Below, in pieces: positions 1 to 10,900 of a stretch of DNA of 42,424 bases. Location of the stretch: positions 1 to 42,424 of the forward strand of contig JAQGBZ010000481.1 of assembly GCA_034687125.1 (NCBI GenBank), written 5' to 3'. Position numbers and translations under genes: made by a program. The notes below the pieces were generated by a model that saw only the letters and a list, made by a program, of their open reading frames with translations, was not told where the DNA came from and ran no database searches. The stretch is from Neelides folsomi. Taxonomy: Eukaryota; Arthropoda; Collembola; Neelipleona; Neelidae. Positions within the stretch are counted from its first letter, which is position 1. Each line of letters starts with the position of its first letter.

Positions 1-1299
1 CTTTACATATGAAGTCATACACATCATATATATTATAATATACTTGTACATATTATGTTTATACTTTTACTAATACTAACTCTTATCATCAGTAACATAT
101 TACATTTACCTATGTATAATATACCTATTTATAAAAAATATCATATTAAAATGTACGCCATATTGTCCCTTCAACGTCTTCTAAATTCATTTCTAAATTG
201 ATAAATCTCAGTTAATATTCGAGAATTGTATTTTTATTATATTGTAATATGATAGTGATAGATAGAGAAAGGATTTTTCTATCGAATTTATTAATCAAAT
301 TTAGGAAAGAATTTTACGGCTGTTACGGGCGTAACTTAACTTAACTATTATAACAGCGTGTTGACAGTACCCCGGGTCCTTGAATCGAAGAGAACCTGCA
401 GTGAATCCTGCAGTGATTCTTCCTTCTGAGCTCCTACTCTTCTGAGAGACTGTCCAGATTCATTCAATTTTCGGAGATTTTATACTTTTTCACAGAATGA
501 ATAATAGCAAAAGTTTCAGTAGTTTGCATATATTTAATAAGTAGTTCATGAACTTTCCATTTAAACGGAATCACAATCTAATTTCACGAAGATGTGTGTA
601 AAATAGATAAGAATAAATTAATTTTGAGTTAAGAATAGCTTTTGAATATACACATGAAAGTCGGCTTTTGCCTTTTACCCCAATTTATGAAGGGAACATT
701 TTTAATTGAGGTTAAAAGGATTATCTATAAGTACATTTAATAAAACCACTATACTTATATTAGGTATGTTAATAGAGTTTAAAAACATCAATTTTTCATA
801 TTTATGTAGCAAATAAATTGTTATAAATTGCATTTAATTTTTCTTCTCAAGTCTTTAGTCAACATTCTCCATTCTCATTACAATTTTATCCATCCATTTA
901 TTTTATATTTTAATTGATCATATATTTAATGAAATTGATACATGTATTTAAAATACCTATAAATAATATCCGCTCTATTTATACGGTATGTCGTATCGTA
1001 AATATTATTATAAATGTAAATATGTATGGTAAAATATTATTTAGCATATTATACATATAACATGGTACATAATATAGGAGATATAGGCGATAAACAACTT
1101 GAACTTTAGACTATACGAAGTAAATTCAACACAGTACAGGTTTTGATTCCCCATCCAAGTTCAGTTTCTTAACGTAAGGTTGAAACCAACTCGAGTGCTT
1201 TCATTAGGCTCATCTGTCACCTTCAGATTCAACTCTCTCGCTTGTTTCGCTCTTTTCACAATTACATTTTTATTAAGTTAAAGACACAGTTTATAAATC
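1..1299. other. AT-rich 5' flank of HSDL2, no gene seen
   Basis: No reading frame or family resemblance was found on either strand. The stretch is AT-rich with scattered stop codons. The last 100 to 200 bases should hold the promoter and 5' UTR of the gene starting at 1300, but I cannot point to a specific core element. Confidence 0.5.
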
Positions 1300-3631
1300 A
1301 TGTTGGCAAATACTGGGTAAGATTTTTAATCTTTTTTCCTTCATTATGTTCCAAAATTAAAGCATATTCAATATGGTCCCATTTTATTTATCATAAATTC
1401 TTTTAGCATAACATTCAAACATATTATTTTCTCAAGAGAATTATTTTCTTATAAATGTGGATTTTCTTATTTATTCACAGAAAATTTGCAGGTCGCACTG
1501 TTTTCATCTCGGGTGCTTCAAGAGGTATTGGAAGGGAGATTGCTCTCAAATTGGCCAAAGATAAAGCTAACATCGTCATCGCTGCTAAAACTGTTGATCC
1601 TCATCCGAAATTACCCGGAACTATTTATACTGTTGCAAAAGAAAGTATGATTTTTATTTATTAAAACCATATTGAACAAATTGATTTCCAACTGCATTAT
1701 AAAATTCTATTTCGTAAAAAAGCAAACACGATGTGATGATTAAATGATTTTAAAATTTTAGTTGAAGAAGCTGGTGGGCAAGCACTACCATGCATAGTTG
1801 ACATTCGAGATGAAGAAGCTGTCAAACAATCTGTTGAAGAAGCTGTTAAGAAATTTGGAGGCATTGACATTCTAATTAATAATGCGAGTGCAATCAGTTT
1901 GACCAAAACCGTCGATACGACCATGAAGAAATACGATTTGATGCATGGAATCAATGGAAGAGGAACATTCCTTGTGTAAAAATTATTATATTAATTCCGC
2001 TACCAATTAAAACTTACAAACTCTACAACAGTTATTTTAATACTAATAATTTGATTAAATATTTTTTAGGTCTAAAGCTTGCATTCCACACTTGAAAAAA
2101 GGGACAAATCCGCATATTTTGAACATCAGTCCACCTTTGAACCTTCAACCGCGATGGTTCGCCAATCATGTCGCCTATACAATGGCAAAATACAACATGA
2201 GCTTATGCGCCCTTGGAATGGCTGAAGAATTTAAAAGTGACGGAATTGCTGTTAATTGTATTTGGCCAGTGACAGCAATTTACACTGCTGCAATGGAAAT
2301 GCTCGGCGGTTCTGGAATCAAAGAACAATGCAGAAAGCCGGAAATTATGGCAGATGCTGCTTATGCGATCCTTTCCAAAGATTCCAAAGCTTTTACGGGA
2401 AATTTTTGCGTTGATGAAGATTTACTCAACTCAGTAGGAATCAAAGACATGTCACAATATGAATACTTTCCACGTATAAAATTAATAAATCTACATTTTA
2501 TAGTATTTTAAAATTAAATTTAAAATATGTACTCTAGATTAGTACCTATTATACCTTTGTTTATAATGTATTTAATTTCAGATCAATCTTTCATGCCCGA
2601 TTTCTTTTTGGACGAGACACTGAATCGTTCTGTTCATTGGAGTCAATATGTTGTCAATGGTGGTGCAGGTCCAATGTCAGCTGGAACCCCAAATAAAACG
2701 GAAGCTGCACCAGCTACTGCCTCCGTAAGCAACGATGAAATTGGAAATATCATGAAGAAAATTGAAGGAATTTTGTCACCCGAAGTTGTGAAAATGACAA
2801 ACGCAATCTTCCAATTTGACATCAAAGGTTATAAATAATCATCAATATATAATTTTTATTCAATTTAAAATATTAATTTATATAGGAGAATGAGAATTAA
2901 AATCTTATCTATAATACATATGTATATTTTCAATGTAAAAACGGGTATCTTTTGGGGGGAAATTCGTTAGTAACGAATTTTTTTAATTGAATTTCATAAA
3001 ATTGTGACAAACAGGTATTAGAACAAAAAATGGAGCATGATGCGTCAATTAAAATATGAACAAATTAGTATTTATATATGTATAAATGTCAATTAATGCT
3101 GAATCTATATAGTATGGTATTTGAATGTTAATTGGCAATTTTAAAATCTACTTGATAACTTAATTGGTTTTACTAAATGTTATATGCATTTTATTTAGTG
3201 CAATTCTTTAAGCAAATATTGATAGTTTTTGTATTTAATGACAAATTAAATTTGAAGTACTATCGTTATATTTATAATATTCTATAAAATTAATTGTTTG
3301 ATAAATAATAAATCGTTAGAAACGAATCTTTTAGAAAGATACCTGTTTTTACATTGAAAGGTTTCATATTTATTATTTAACCTTTAAAGGTGATACTCCT
3401 GCGAAATGGTATTTGGACCTTAAGAGTGGGAACGGAAGTGTTGGTGAAGGAGACGCTCCAAACAAATCCGATGTCGTTCTTTCAATGGCCTCTGTAGACT
3501 TTGTAAAAATGTTTTCGGGAAAATTGAGCCCAACATCTGCTTACATGACAGGAAAGCTGAAGATGAAGGGAGACATTACAAAGGCAATGGCGCTTGACAA
3601 ACTCATGGGAAAACTCAAGTCCAAACTTTAA
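1300..3631 (+). CDS. HSDL2: Hydroxysteroid dehydrogenase-like protein 2 (SDR plus SCP2 domain)
   Basis: Six exons by splice sites and phase: 1300-1316, 1481-1644, 1762-1975, 2070-2473, 2582-2827, 3390-3631, giving 428 aa (the human protein is about 418). The protein starts MLANTG and follows vertebrate HSDL2 closely. The short-chain dehydrogenase domain has the cofactor glycine motif SGASRGIG (residues 16-23), NNAS, and the catalytic pair Y168/K172 in YTMAK. Exons 5 and 6 encode a C-terminal SCP2 sterol-carrier domain. The protein ends in SKL, a canonical type-1 peroxisomal targeting signal, so a peroxisomal role in lipid or fatty acid metabolism is inferred, as for other HSDL2. The precise substrate is unknown. 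The last intron carries a MITE. Reading through the donor at 2828 would add only YK and a stop. Confidence 0.95.
2928..3359. mobile_element. MITE-like element with ~26-bp inverted termini in HSDL2 intron 5
   Basis: The left end TTTCAATGTAAAAACGGGTA at 2928 is the reverse complement, with one mismatch, of the segment ending at 3359; the match runs on through TCTTT. Further inside, ATTCGTTAGTAACGAAT near 2972 mirrors the sequence around 3311-3328. The interior (about 430 bp in all) is AT-rich and noncoding. I could not identify a target-site duplication, so the superfamily is open. Confidence 0.75.
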
Positions 3632-4393
3632 ATGAAAGTTTATTTAATCTTGTAATTTTTTGTTATTTATCAAGTTAATTACAGATGTTTAATTCGTATT
3701 CCAACCGTTGTTATTTCTTGTTATAAAAAATGATTAAAATTACGAACAAATGAAATCGGTCCAAATTAATTGTTCATACTATCTTACATACATTTTGGCC
3801 CAGTAATTCGTAATTGACATCAGTCAATTAATATTCTAAAATTTTGTATTCTAAATCAATAGAACAACAAAGAAATTCCAATTATTAATATATTTTTAAA
3901 TATTAAATAATTTTTAACGTGATCAGCAAATGAGTTATTAAAAATAATTTTTAATAAAAATGACTCGAGAAATCAAAAGCAAAATTATTGTTTTATTAAC
4001 TGCTACTTTTTTGCTATTTAAACCTCAAATATTCAACTCAAAAACTCTCAACAGTCCAGAAAATTCTTCATATTGTGCCCAGAGTTGACCTAATTAATTT
4101 TTCCTCCAAGTGAAATGGAATACAATTTAAGTGGAATTGAGAAAATAATTAAACCAAATTAAGATTACAAAGTTGAACATTCAATTGAACATTGTACTAA
4201 AATTATGGTCAAAGTTGGTTTCGGATGTGTTTTTATACTAAATCGATAGTGCTGATAACGAATATGATAATAATTAGTTGTGCAAAATTATTACGGAGTT
4301 AACTTTGGTTAAAGTTGGCTAAATCCTCTATTACTTTTCATTGGTTTGTATTGGAAGTATAAGGTAAAATGGCAGGAGGCGACAGAGCTCGCC
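3632..4393. other. Intergenic DNA with a diverged copy of the adjacent transposon end
   Basis: There is no gene. At about 4232-4325 the sequence (ATCGATAGTG, GATAACGAAT, then a GTTAACTTTGGTTAAAGTTGG stretch) resembles the transposon end and its inner flank at 4410-4505. This looks like a diverged, partial extra copy of that terminus. Confidence 0.45.
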
Positions 4394-4689
4394 AACTGCA
4401 CTTCTAATATGTCTTACGACTAATTCGATAGTGGAGATCACGAATCCGATGTTAGTTAACGGCGGAAAATTATAAGTCAGAAGTTAAAGTTAAAGTTGGT
4501 TAAATATACATTGTATTGTGAAACCAATTTCGCGCTTCTTGCATTTCATTTGTTCCATTCTTGATCAGAACTCCGTTTCATTTCTCGTTTCTCCATTCTC
4601 GTTTCTTTCACTTTCTTCGTTTTCATTTTTCTTTCACTTTCTTCGTTTTCATTTTCATTTTCGAATTACTATTTAAATATCTGACAATA

Positions 4690-6019
4690 TTAATATTTGA
4701 ATGGGAGTTTAGAGAAAATTTAGTTAAAGAAGTTCAATTGTTAGGGTTGTTACCAAAGTGTGGCGAATTGGAATGTCCTAGTAATTGTAATGGGCATTTA
4801 AAGCTACGGAAAGATTCGAGTTCAATTGACGAAACGGTTGACGGTTCGAATATGACGGTTATTTGGAAAAGTTGCATCGAAAGAGGGTGCCTTGTAAATA
4901 CTCGTAAGTTTTGCAAACCATATTAATTTAATTGTTTTAATTTTTGCTTTTTTAATGCTTATTGCTAATGTATTCGTTGCTTATTGCTATTAATTTTATT
5001 ATTTAGACAGCGAATGCGAAAAGGGACTTTTTTTACTGGATCGAGGCTCGAAATGTGGAAAATATTGTGTTTTGTTCACTTATGGGTTGAAAAGACTCCG
5101 CTTAAACTCATTGCATTAGAATGTGAAATCGCAAAGCATACAGCCGTTGATTGGAGCAGCTTCTGCCGCGAGGTAGTCTTTGATGGGATATGGTGAATAA
5201 AAGAACAATGATTGGCCGGCCTGGGAAGATGTAAGTTTTAGCTATTTTCTATTTTATTCTATTATTTTATGTTATGTTAGGTTAGGTTAGGTTAGTCTCC
5301 CTAAATTCCTATGCTTTTTATGCTAATTGCTTTGTTTCTTATGTGATTGTTGTTAGCTATTTTATTATATTATTTTATGTTAGGTTAGGTTAGTCTCCCC
5401 AAATTCCTATGCTTTTGTGATTGTTGTTAGCTATTTTATTATATTATTTTATGTTAGGTTAGGTTAGTCTCCCCAAATTCCTATGCTTTTTATGCTAATT
5501 GCTTTGTTGCTTTTGTGATTGTTGTTAGCGTTGAAATTGACGATTGTTCGGTAAAAGTTTTCCGAACTTTCGTGGCCATCGTGTCGAGGGAGCCTGGGTA
5601 TTTGGCGGTATAGAACGGGAAAGTGGACAAATTTTCATGGAAGTCGTTGAACGGCGGGACGCACAAACCCTGGTCCCTCTAATTAAAAAGTGGATTCTCC
5701 CGTGATCTACGGTACATGTGGATTGTTGGAACCTTCCTTTGCTCGAGGATCCACAATTCCAATTAATGCAGGTGAATCACAGTCTCTATTTCAAGGATCC
5801 GGATACGGGAGTTCACACCAACTCCATAGAAAGTTCAAGGCGCAATGCCAAAGCTGCCGCAAATCGGAAGAAACATTTCTTGGGGGGTTATGTTTTTGAA
5901 ACGAGCTTCCTATTTAAATGTTTCACGCTTTGAATTGTTTTGCTCTTTTGCTTCAACTCTTTATTTTCCAGATAATACTTTTATACATGATGGCTAGTGA
6001 TTTTGATTTAGACGACTAA
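4690..6019 (+). pseudogene. Broken ISXO2-like (DDE_Tnp_IS1595) transposase
   Basis: Recognisable in order: an N-terminal zinc-ribbon-like part (CGELECPSNCNGHL, then CIERGC) ending at a GTAAG donor near 4902; a second exon from about 5007 with KGTFFTGSRLEMWKI and HLWVEKTPLKLI; GRPGK before a donor at 5231; VEIDD after the acceptor at 5529; then RVEGAWVFGGIER, DCW, VNHSLYF and HTNSIES, which are family hallmarks. Breaks: a frame change near 5190, a frame change near 5570, and a TGA where the family has Gly at 5702. A short last piece may follow the acceptor near 5970. It should not encode an active enzyme. Confidence 0.75.
5240..5526 (+). repeat. Three-unit tandem repeat containing GGTTAGGTTAG
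   Basis: Three units of about 115, 74 and 98 bp (starting near 5240, 5355 and 5429) each run from AGCTATTTT through GTTAGGTTAGGTTAGTCTCC and ATTCCTATGC to GTGATTGTTGTT. The second unit lacks the TATGCTAATTGC part. The array fills an intron of the transposase wreck. Each unit carries 2-4 TTAGG copies, the usual arthropod telomere motif. Confidence 0.8.
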
Positions 6020-6186
6020 TTAATAAAACAAGTTAATTCGTCTATCTTTTTTGTTTTAATTTTCCGCCGCTAACTAATATCGGATTCGTGATTTCCACTA
6101 TCGAATTAGTCGTAAAACATATTGGAAGTGCAGTTTTTCCGAAGTATAATATTTGAGATAATTTTGATAATAATTCCACACAACAA

Positions 6187-7226
6187 GAAAGCTTTTTGGG
6201 CTAATTTGGATCCCGAATTACAAGAAGCATTCAATAATTAAACTTTTTTCCCTTAATTAAAACTATTTAATCAAAATTGACTAGTAAATAAAACCATTTT
6301 AATTGATGTACTATCATGAGAAACTTATAATTTTATGAAATCGAAATTTAAAAATAAAATAAATCTTTAGAAACGGAAAAATTAAAATCTAATCTGAGAT
6401 AGGCGAGTTTAGATTGTAAATTCACATATACATATATAATTACATTATTTAATAATTAAATTATTTCTTGATCTGAAAGAATTTCTCAATAAACTAAAAA
6501 TGTAAATTTAAATTAATTAAAAATGTACTTTAAGTTAATTGGTCGTGTTAATATATTTATAATTATTAGAAAGGAGGTTTCTTTATTGAAGCTGGAGCCA
6601 ACGATGGGGAATTTCTATCAAATACTTTGAAATTAGAAATGGAACATCAATGGAGTGAAATTTTGGTCGAGGTCCCATTGAAATTACTATTTGAAAAAAG
6701 GAGAAAAGCTTTAATTGCCAACATATCCACCAATTTCCCAGAATATGTAGTTTTAATTATTATAAATAATTAACAATTACGATTTGTATATCTATTTGAT
6801 ATTTATTGGATTTAATTTATACATAGGTTAAAATGTATAGACCCAAACACATTGCCATGAGCAGCTATGTGGCGCCAAATTCCAAAGAGGAAGTTGAAGA
6901 ATTTTCAAATTGAAAATTCCAATTCGCGATCTTCTCAACGTTTTCAATATATCCCAAATAGATTTTTTTTTCTTTGAACATTGAAGGAGCAGAAATGGGA
7001 GTTTGAAAAATTACCCTTGGGATGAAATTCAAATTAATTTAATTAATCATCTAACATTACAATATGAAGTAGATTTGAACTACAGTATATTGTAAAAATG
7101 GTAATTGAGATGAAATAATAAATAATGATTTTAATATCACAGGTATCCATTGAGGTAAATAAATTAAACAAAGAGGAATTGGAAATTTTGATGAAATCAA
7201 AAGGATTTAAATTCGTTCAGAGTTAG
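6187..7226 (+). pseudogene. FkbM-like (Star-type) methyltransferase pseudogene
   Basis: After an acceptor at 6569 the frame reads KGGFFIEAGANDGEFLSNTL, the opening of the FkbM-like domain of arthropod Star-like proteins. Later fragments keep family order: IPIRDLLNVFNISQIDFF near 6920, then LNIEGAEMGV, then NYPWDEI. A last exon at 7143-7226 ends KGFKFVQS. Breaks: a stop after EEFSN at about 6912, a frameshift in the T-run near 6965, and a TGA in place of Trp near 7004. A possible upstream piece, AFWANLDPELQEAF (6187-6241), may belong to it. Noncoding relic. Confidence 0.7.
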
Positions 7227-7945
7227 ATGGATATTTCATGCTCATAATTCCTTCATAAAAGCTGTTGTATTTATATTACCTAATTGTATTTTACTTGATT
7301 GAATAATAAACTGAATTTGTCATTGTATTTATATTTAAATGTTTTCTAGCCATCATTATGTACTATAACAGAGTGTTTACTTTGTATTGTTCTTTTCGAG
7401 ATTTTACTAAATAACTCTTGGATTAAAGCTATAAAAGGACAATAGATATTGAAATTCGCCCAATACTTATCATCTTCAACTTTATAGTTAATATGTAGTA
7501 AATGAGTTGAGTATAATGGAATTGAACACAATAATTTTAATTTTGGCATGTAAGAGCATATTCGAAGAATACGAGACCTTAAAATCTTTGAGTTGATTGA
7601 CACAGATTGTCTTAATAATTACAACATTAAAAATGCATAAAACTATAATAGGCATTAATATTCCACAATGGGATTACTATACTATAATTACATCTCTAAT
7701 TCTTCAATCCATATTGCATAAATATAAAAGTCAAAAAAATACAATATGTTATTAAGGCACTCAAACTAGTAAAAACTTTTAAAAAACCTTAAGAGATAAA
7801 TTAATACTAAAAATTCAATAAAATGGTTAAAAATACTTCATATATTATAAAGTATCAATATAAAAAAGTTAAATTGATGCCAAATTGATAAAAAATTATA
7901 TTAAAAATTAATATTAAAAAATCAAAGATATTAACAATTATTTCA
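7227..7945. other. AT-rich 3' flank of DEPDC1, no gene seen
   Basis: No supported coding sequence. The stretch from about 7620 to 7945 is very AT-rich and probably holds the 3' UTR of the minus-strand gene ending at 7946. Confidence 0.4.
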
Positions 7946-10900
7946 TTAAATTCGTAAGAATCTTCTAAATGCGCTCTTCTTTTCAACAATAGAAGCTCCA
8001 CTTGCTAGGAAATCATGTTCATCTCCAAACTTCTCAAAGTAAATGTGAGGATACTCTTCCCGAAACTAGTAAAAGAAATATTTAATTAATTTTCTTCATT
8101 AATGCAAAATTCAGATAATAGCACTGATTACTGATATTTTATAACTGATATAATAGGATGACCGTATTTATGGGCTCTGTAGTCTCACTTAAATAACTTT
8201 TATATTAATCAACCAATTGACTTGAAATTTGAACGCAATATGCAGTCGTAAGGCAAAAAAATTTTAGGTGTCAAAGTCACCCCGTGACATTTGGTGCATT
8301 ATTGAGTTAAGGTTAACTTTTTACACTTTTTCCTTCTCACTTGATTCACTTTTGAAACAATATGGCAATATGAGTTTTGGATATTTTGTAAACATGTTAT
8401 CCAAGAACTTCATGAAACTCCCTAATAGCTGAAGTTTTAGAGATCTTTATTTTCTTTGAAAGTTTATTAATGGAAGGATTTTGGTCAAACCGTTGTTTCA
8501 AGGCCTGAGAAAACGGGCGATAACACGTGCCATTTTCTCGTTCACCTTTAATTTAAATAGTTAACGTCGATATTTGGTTAAATGGTGAGAAATGTTCAAA
8601 TTATGATATTTTCTTTAATGTGGATTAACAATGTTATTCGTCTGAGAGATATTGAGGAGAGTGGTAAAGTCAAATGACATTTTTTCTTTTCATTTTTAAT
8701 GATAATACGTCTTTTAAAAGTACCTTTTAAAAGATTTTTTGAAGTTGAAATTACCGCCCCATCGGGAGACGGTCCCATAATAACTTCAACATTCATCGGT
8801 GGTAAAAGGAATATTCTTCAAAACTATCATGATGCAATGAGCATCGTTGCTAAGTATGGGAAGCCCACATTGTTTCTAAATGGCTTAATTTTTTGGTTAT
8901 TTGGCGCTAATTAATTAACGAAACATTTTTTTAAAAAGGACCTATCATGTTTTATAAGGAAATATTCCGGTCAGATTGGTATTTACAGTTGTATTCACTG
9001 TTGCAGTAAGAGAAAAGTTTACTGATCACTGACAAACCCGGTTATTTTATTATATATAGAGATGAATAATTTTAAACTTACTTGTTTGAGTCTTTTTCTC
9101 TTTAGCTTCTCTTCCATTTTCTCATCGTGGCTTATGGCGTCCAAAAGGTCCCTGAGAGATTGAGCCGTTCCTCCCAATAATCTCTGTTCCTCATATTCAG
9201 ACAAAGAAATTTTTGCACAAAAATCCCCTTCATTCTCCTTGTTCTCCTTTTTAGGTGTAATGGGAACTTTTGTGATTTGTTCTTTGGCAGTGAGATCTTG
9301 AACCTCAGCCGACATTTCAGTTTTTTCGTCCTTGGTTGAAAATATTTCTGTGTCGTTGTCCATAAGGAATGTCGCGATTCGCAAAGCCAATAATTCATCA
9401 AATTCTTCAATTTCCTCAGACGAAAGGACAGACCGGAAAAATGCATTTATGACCTATTATAAACAACGTAAAAATTATCATTATAAAACTTACAAATTAT
9501 TTACACAATGAAAATTGTCAATGTTAACTTACAATTGCACGAGTGGTCATTAAGACGTCCAATTTAAGCTTCTCATTTTTGGACATTTTATTCATGCAGC
9601 GAAGAAGATATTGTAAATGTCTTCTATTTGATGGTGGAATCAGAAGCGTCAATAACCGAAATGATTGAATGGCCAACATTTTTCCTTCTGCTGTCATTAA
9701 ACCTGTTTACAATATTCATTCAATTACATTTAATGTCTTTACCGCCGATAAATAATCATTAGTTTTCTTCCATTCATTTAAATACCAGGAACACATGCAT
9801 CAGCTCCATAATAAAAGTCCAAAGTTCTTCGGACAGTTTTACTCGGTGAGTCTCTCGCATAATGATGTTTCAATCCCTTGGTCACTTTTCCAAACATGCT
9901 CAGTCCAAAAGAACTCTTTGTTTCAGATTTAACATTTACTGGTGTTTTGGTCGTTTTTCCATTATTCCCATCAAATCCAAACCAAGAGGTTGAACTTGGC
10001 TGCGGAGTATTTCCATTTCCAGGATATTTCATTGGAGGAGCATAAGGACTCCGATCTTTAATTCCATCACTCAATTGAAGGGCCGAGGCGCTTCTTGTCA
10101 CACCCTCAACATCCAAATACGAACTCGTTCCTGATCCATATCCTGAACCACCAGATCCAGACGTCTCACCCGAATACTCGCAAAATGAATATGAAGATTC
10201 CATTTCTCCCAAATCCAAATTTGTATATTTGGGATGATTAATAATATCAGAAGCCGAGAGTTCCAAGTTGGGATTCTCATAAACAAATGGTTGATAAGGA
10301 CTTCCATCAACATTCGACTCAATTAAATGGCTGGTCCGAGAAGGACATCTCAATCCAATGGTTGAATTCGGTCGTGATAATGTTACATTCGTAATGCTCA
10401 CACTAGGAATCCCAACCAAATACTGTTCGTCTCTCCCATTAGGATTCATTGTCATATCCGAGAAGAATTCAGAATTATAAGATGCATCAGGTAATCCAGA
10501 AGTTCCAACACTTCGGAAAGAGCTCTTTGGAAGCAACACGCTTGAATTTGTCAAACTGAGCGGACGTCGTGCAAGTGAACTCATGCTGGTTTTCAATTCA
10601 GTGGCCGAAACAACACGAGTAATTGGACTTCCTTCTCCAGTAAATGCAGTTTCGTAAAAGAATGGATTTTTGTAACGATCTACAGTGTAGTCTTGTGGAG
10701 TCATAGGCCGAATCGAGACAGGATCGATCATAGGGCTAAGAACACTCTTCCCTTCTTTTCCTTCCACAACTGGCCTTAAAACCTCTTTTGGCTTCTCATT
10801 TTCAAAGATTCGTTTAGGCCGATATGCAGAATTCATATGTTTTCTCGAACTCTTTGCAGGAGTTAAAATGTCAAGAATAAGATTTTCAACAGATTCAGAA

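Larger units (their letters stand above)
4394..6135 (+). mobile_element. Degenerate ISXO2/IS1595-type (Merlin-like) DNA transposon
   Basis: Inverted terminal segments of about 80 bp, 4394-4473 and 6057-6135, are roughly 90% identical; both carry ACTAATTCGATAGTGG in opposite orientation. Between them lies the wreck of a transposase gene (separate entry) whose motifs match the ISXO2/IS1595 DDE transposases, called Merlin in eukaryotes. The true outer ends and the target duplication are not clear to me, so the borders are approximate. Confidence 0.75.

Noticed and set aside
5690..5933. Separate small + strand gene
   Set aside because: The residues DCW, VNHSLYF and HTNSIES place it as the C-terminal part of the broken ISXO2-like transposase.
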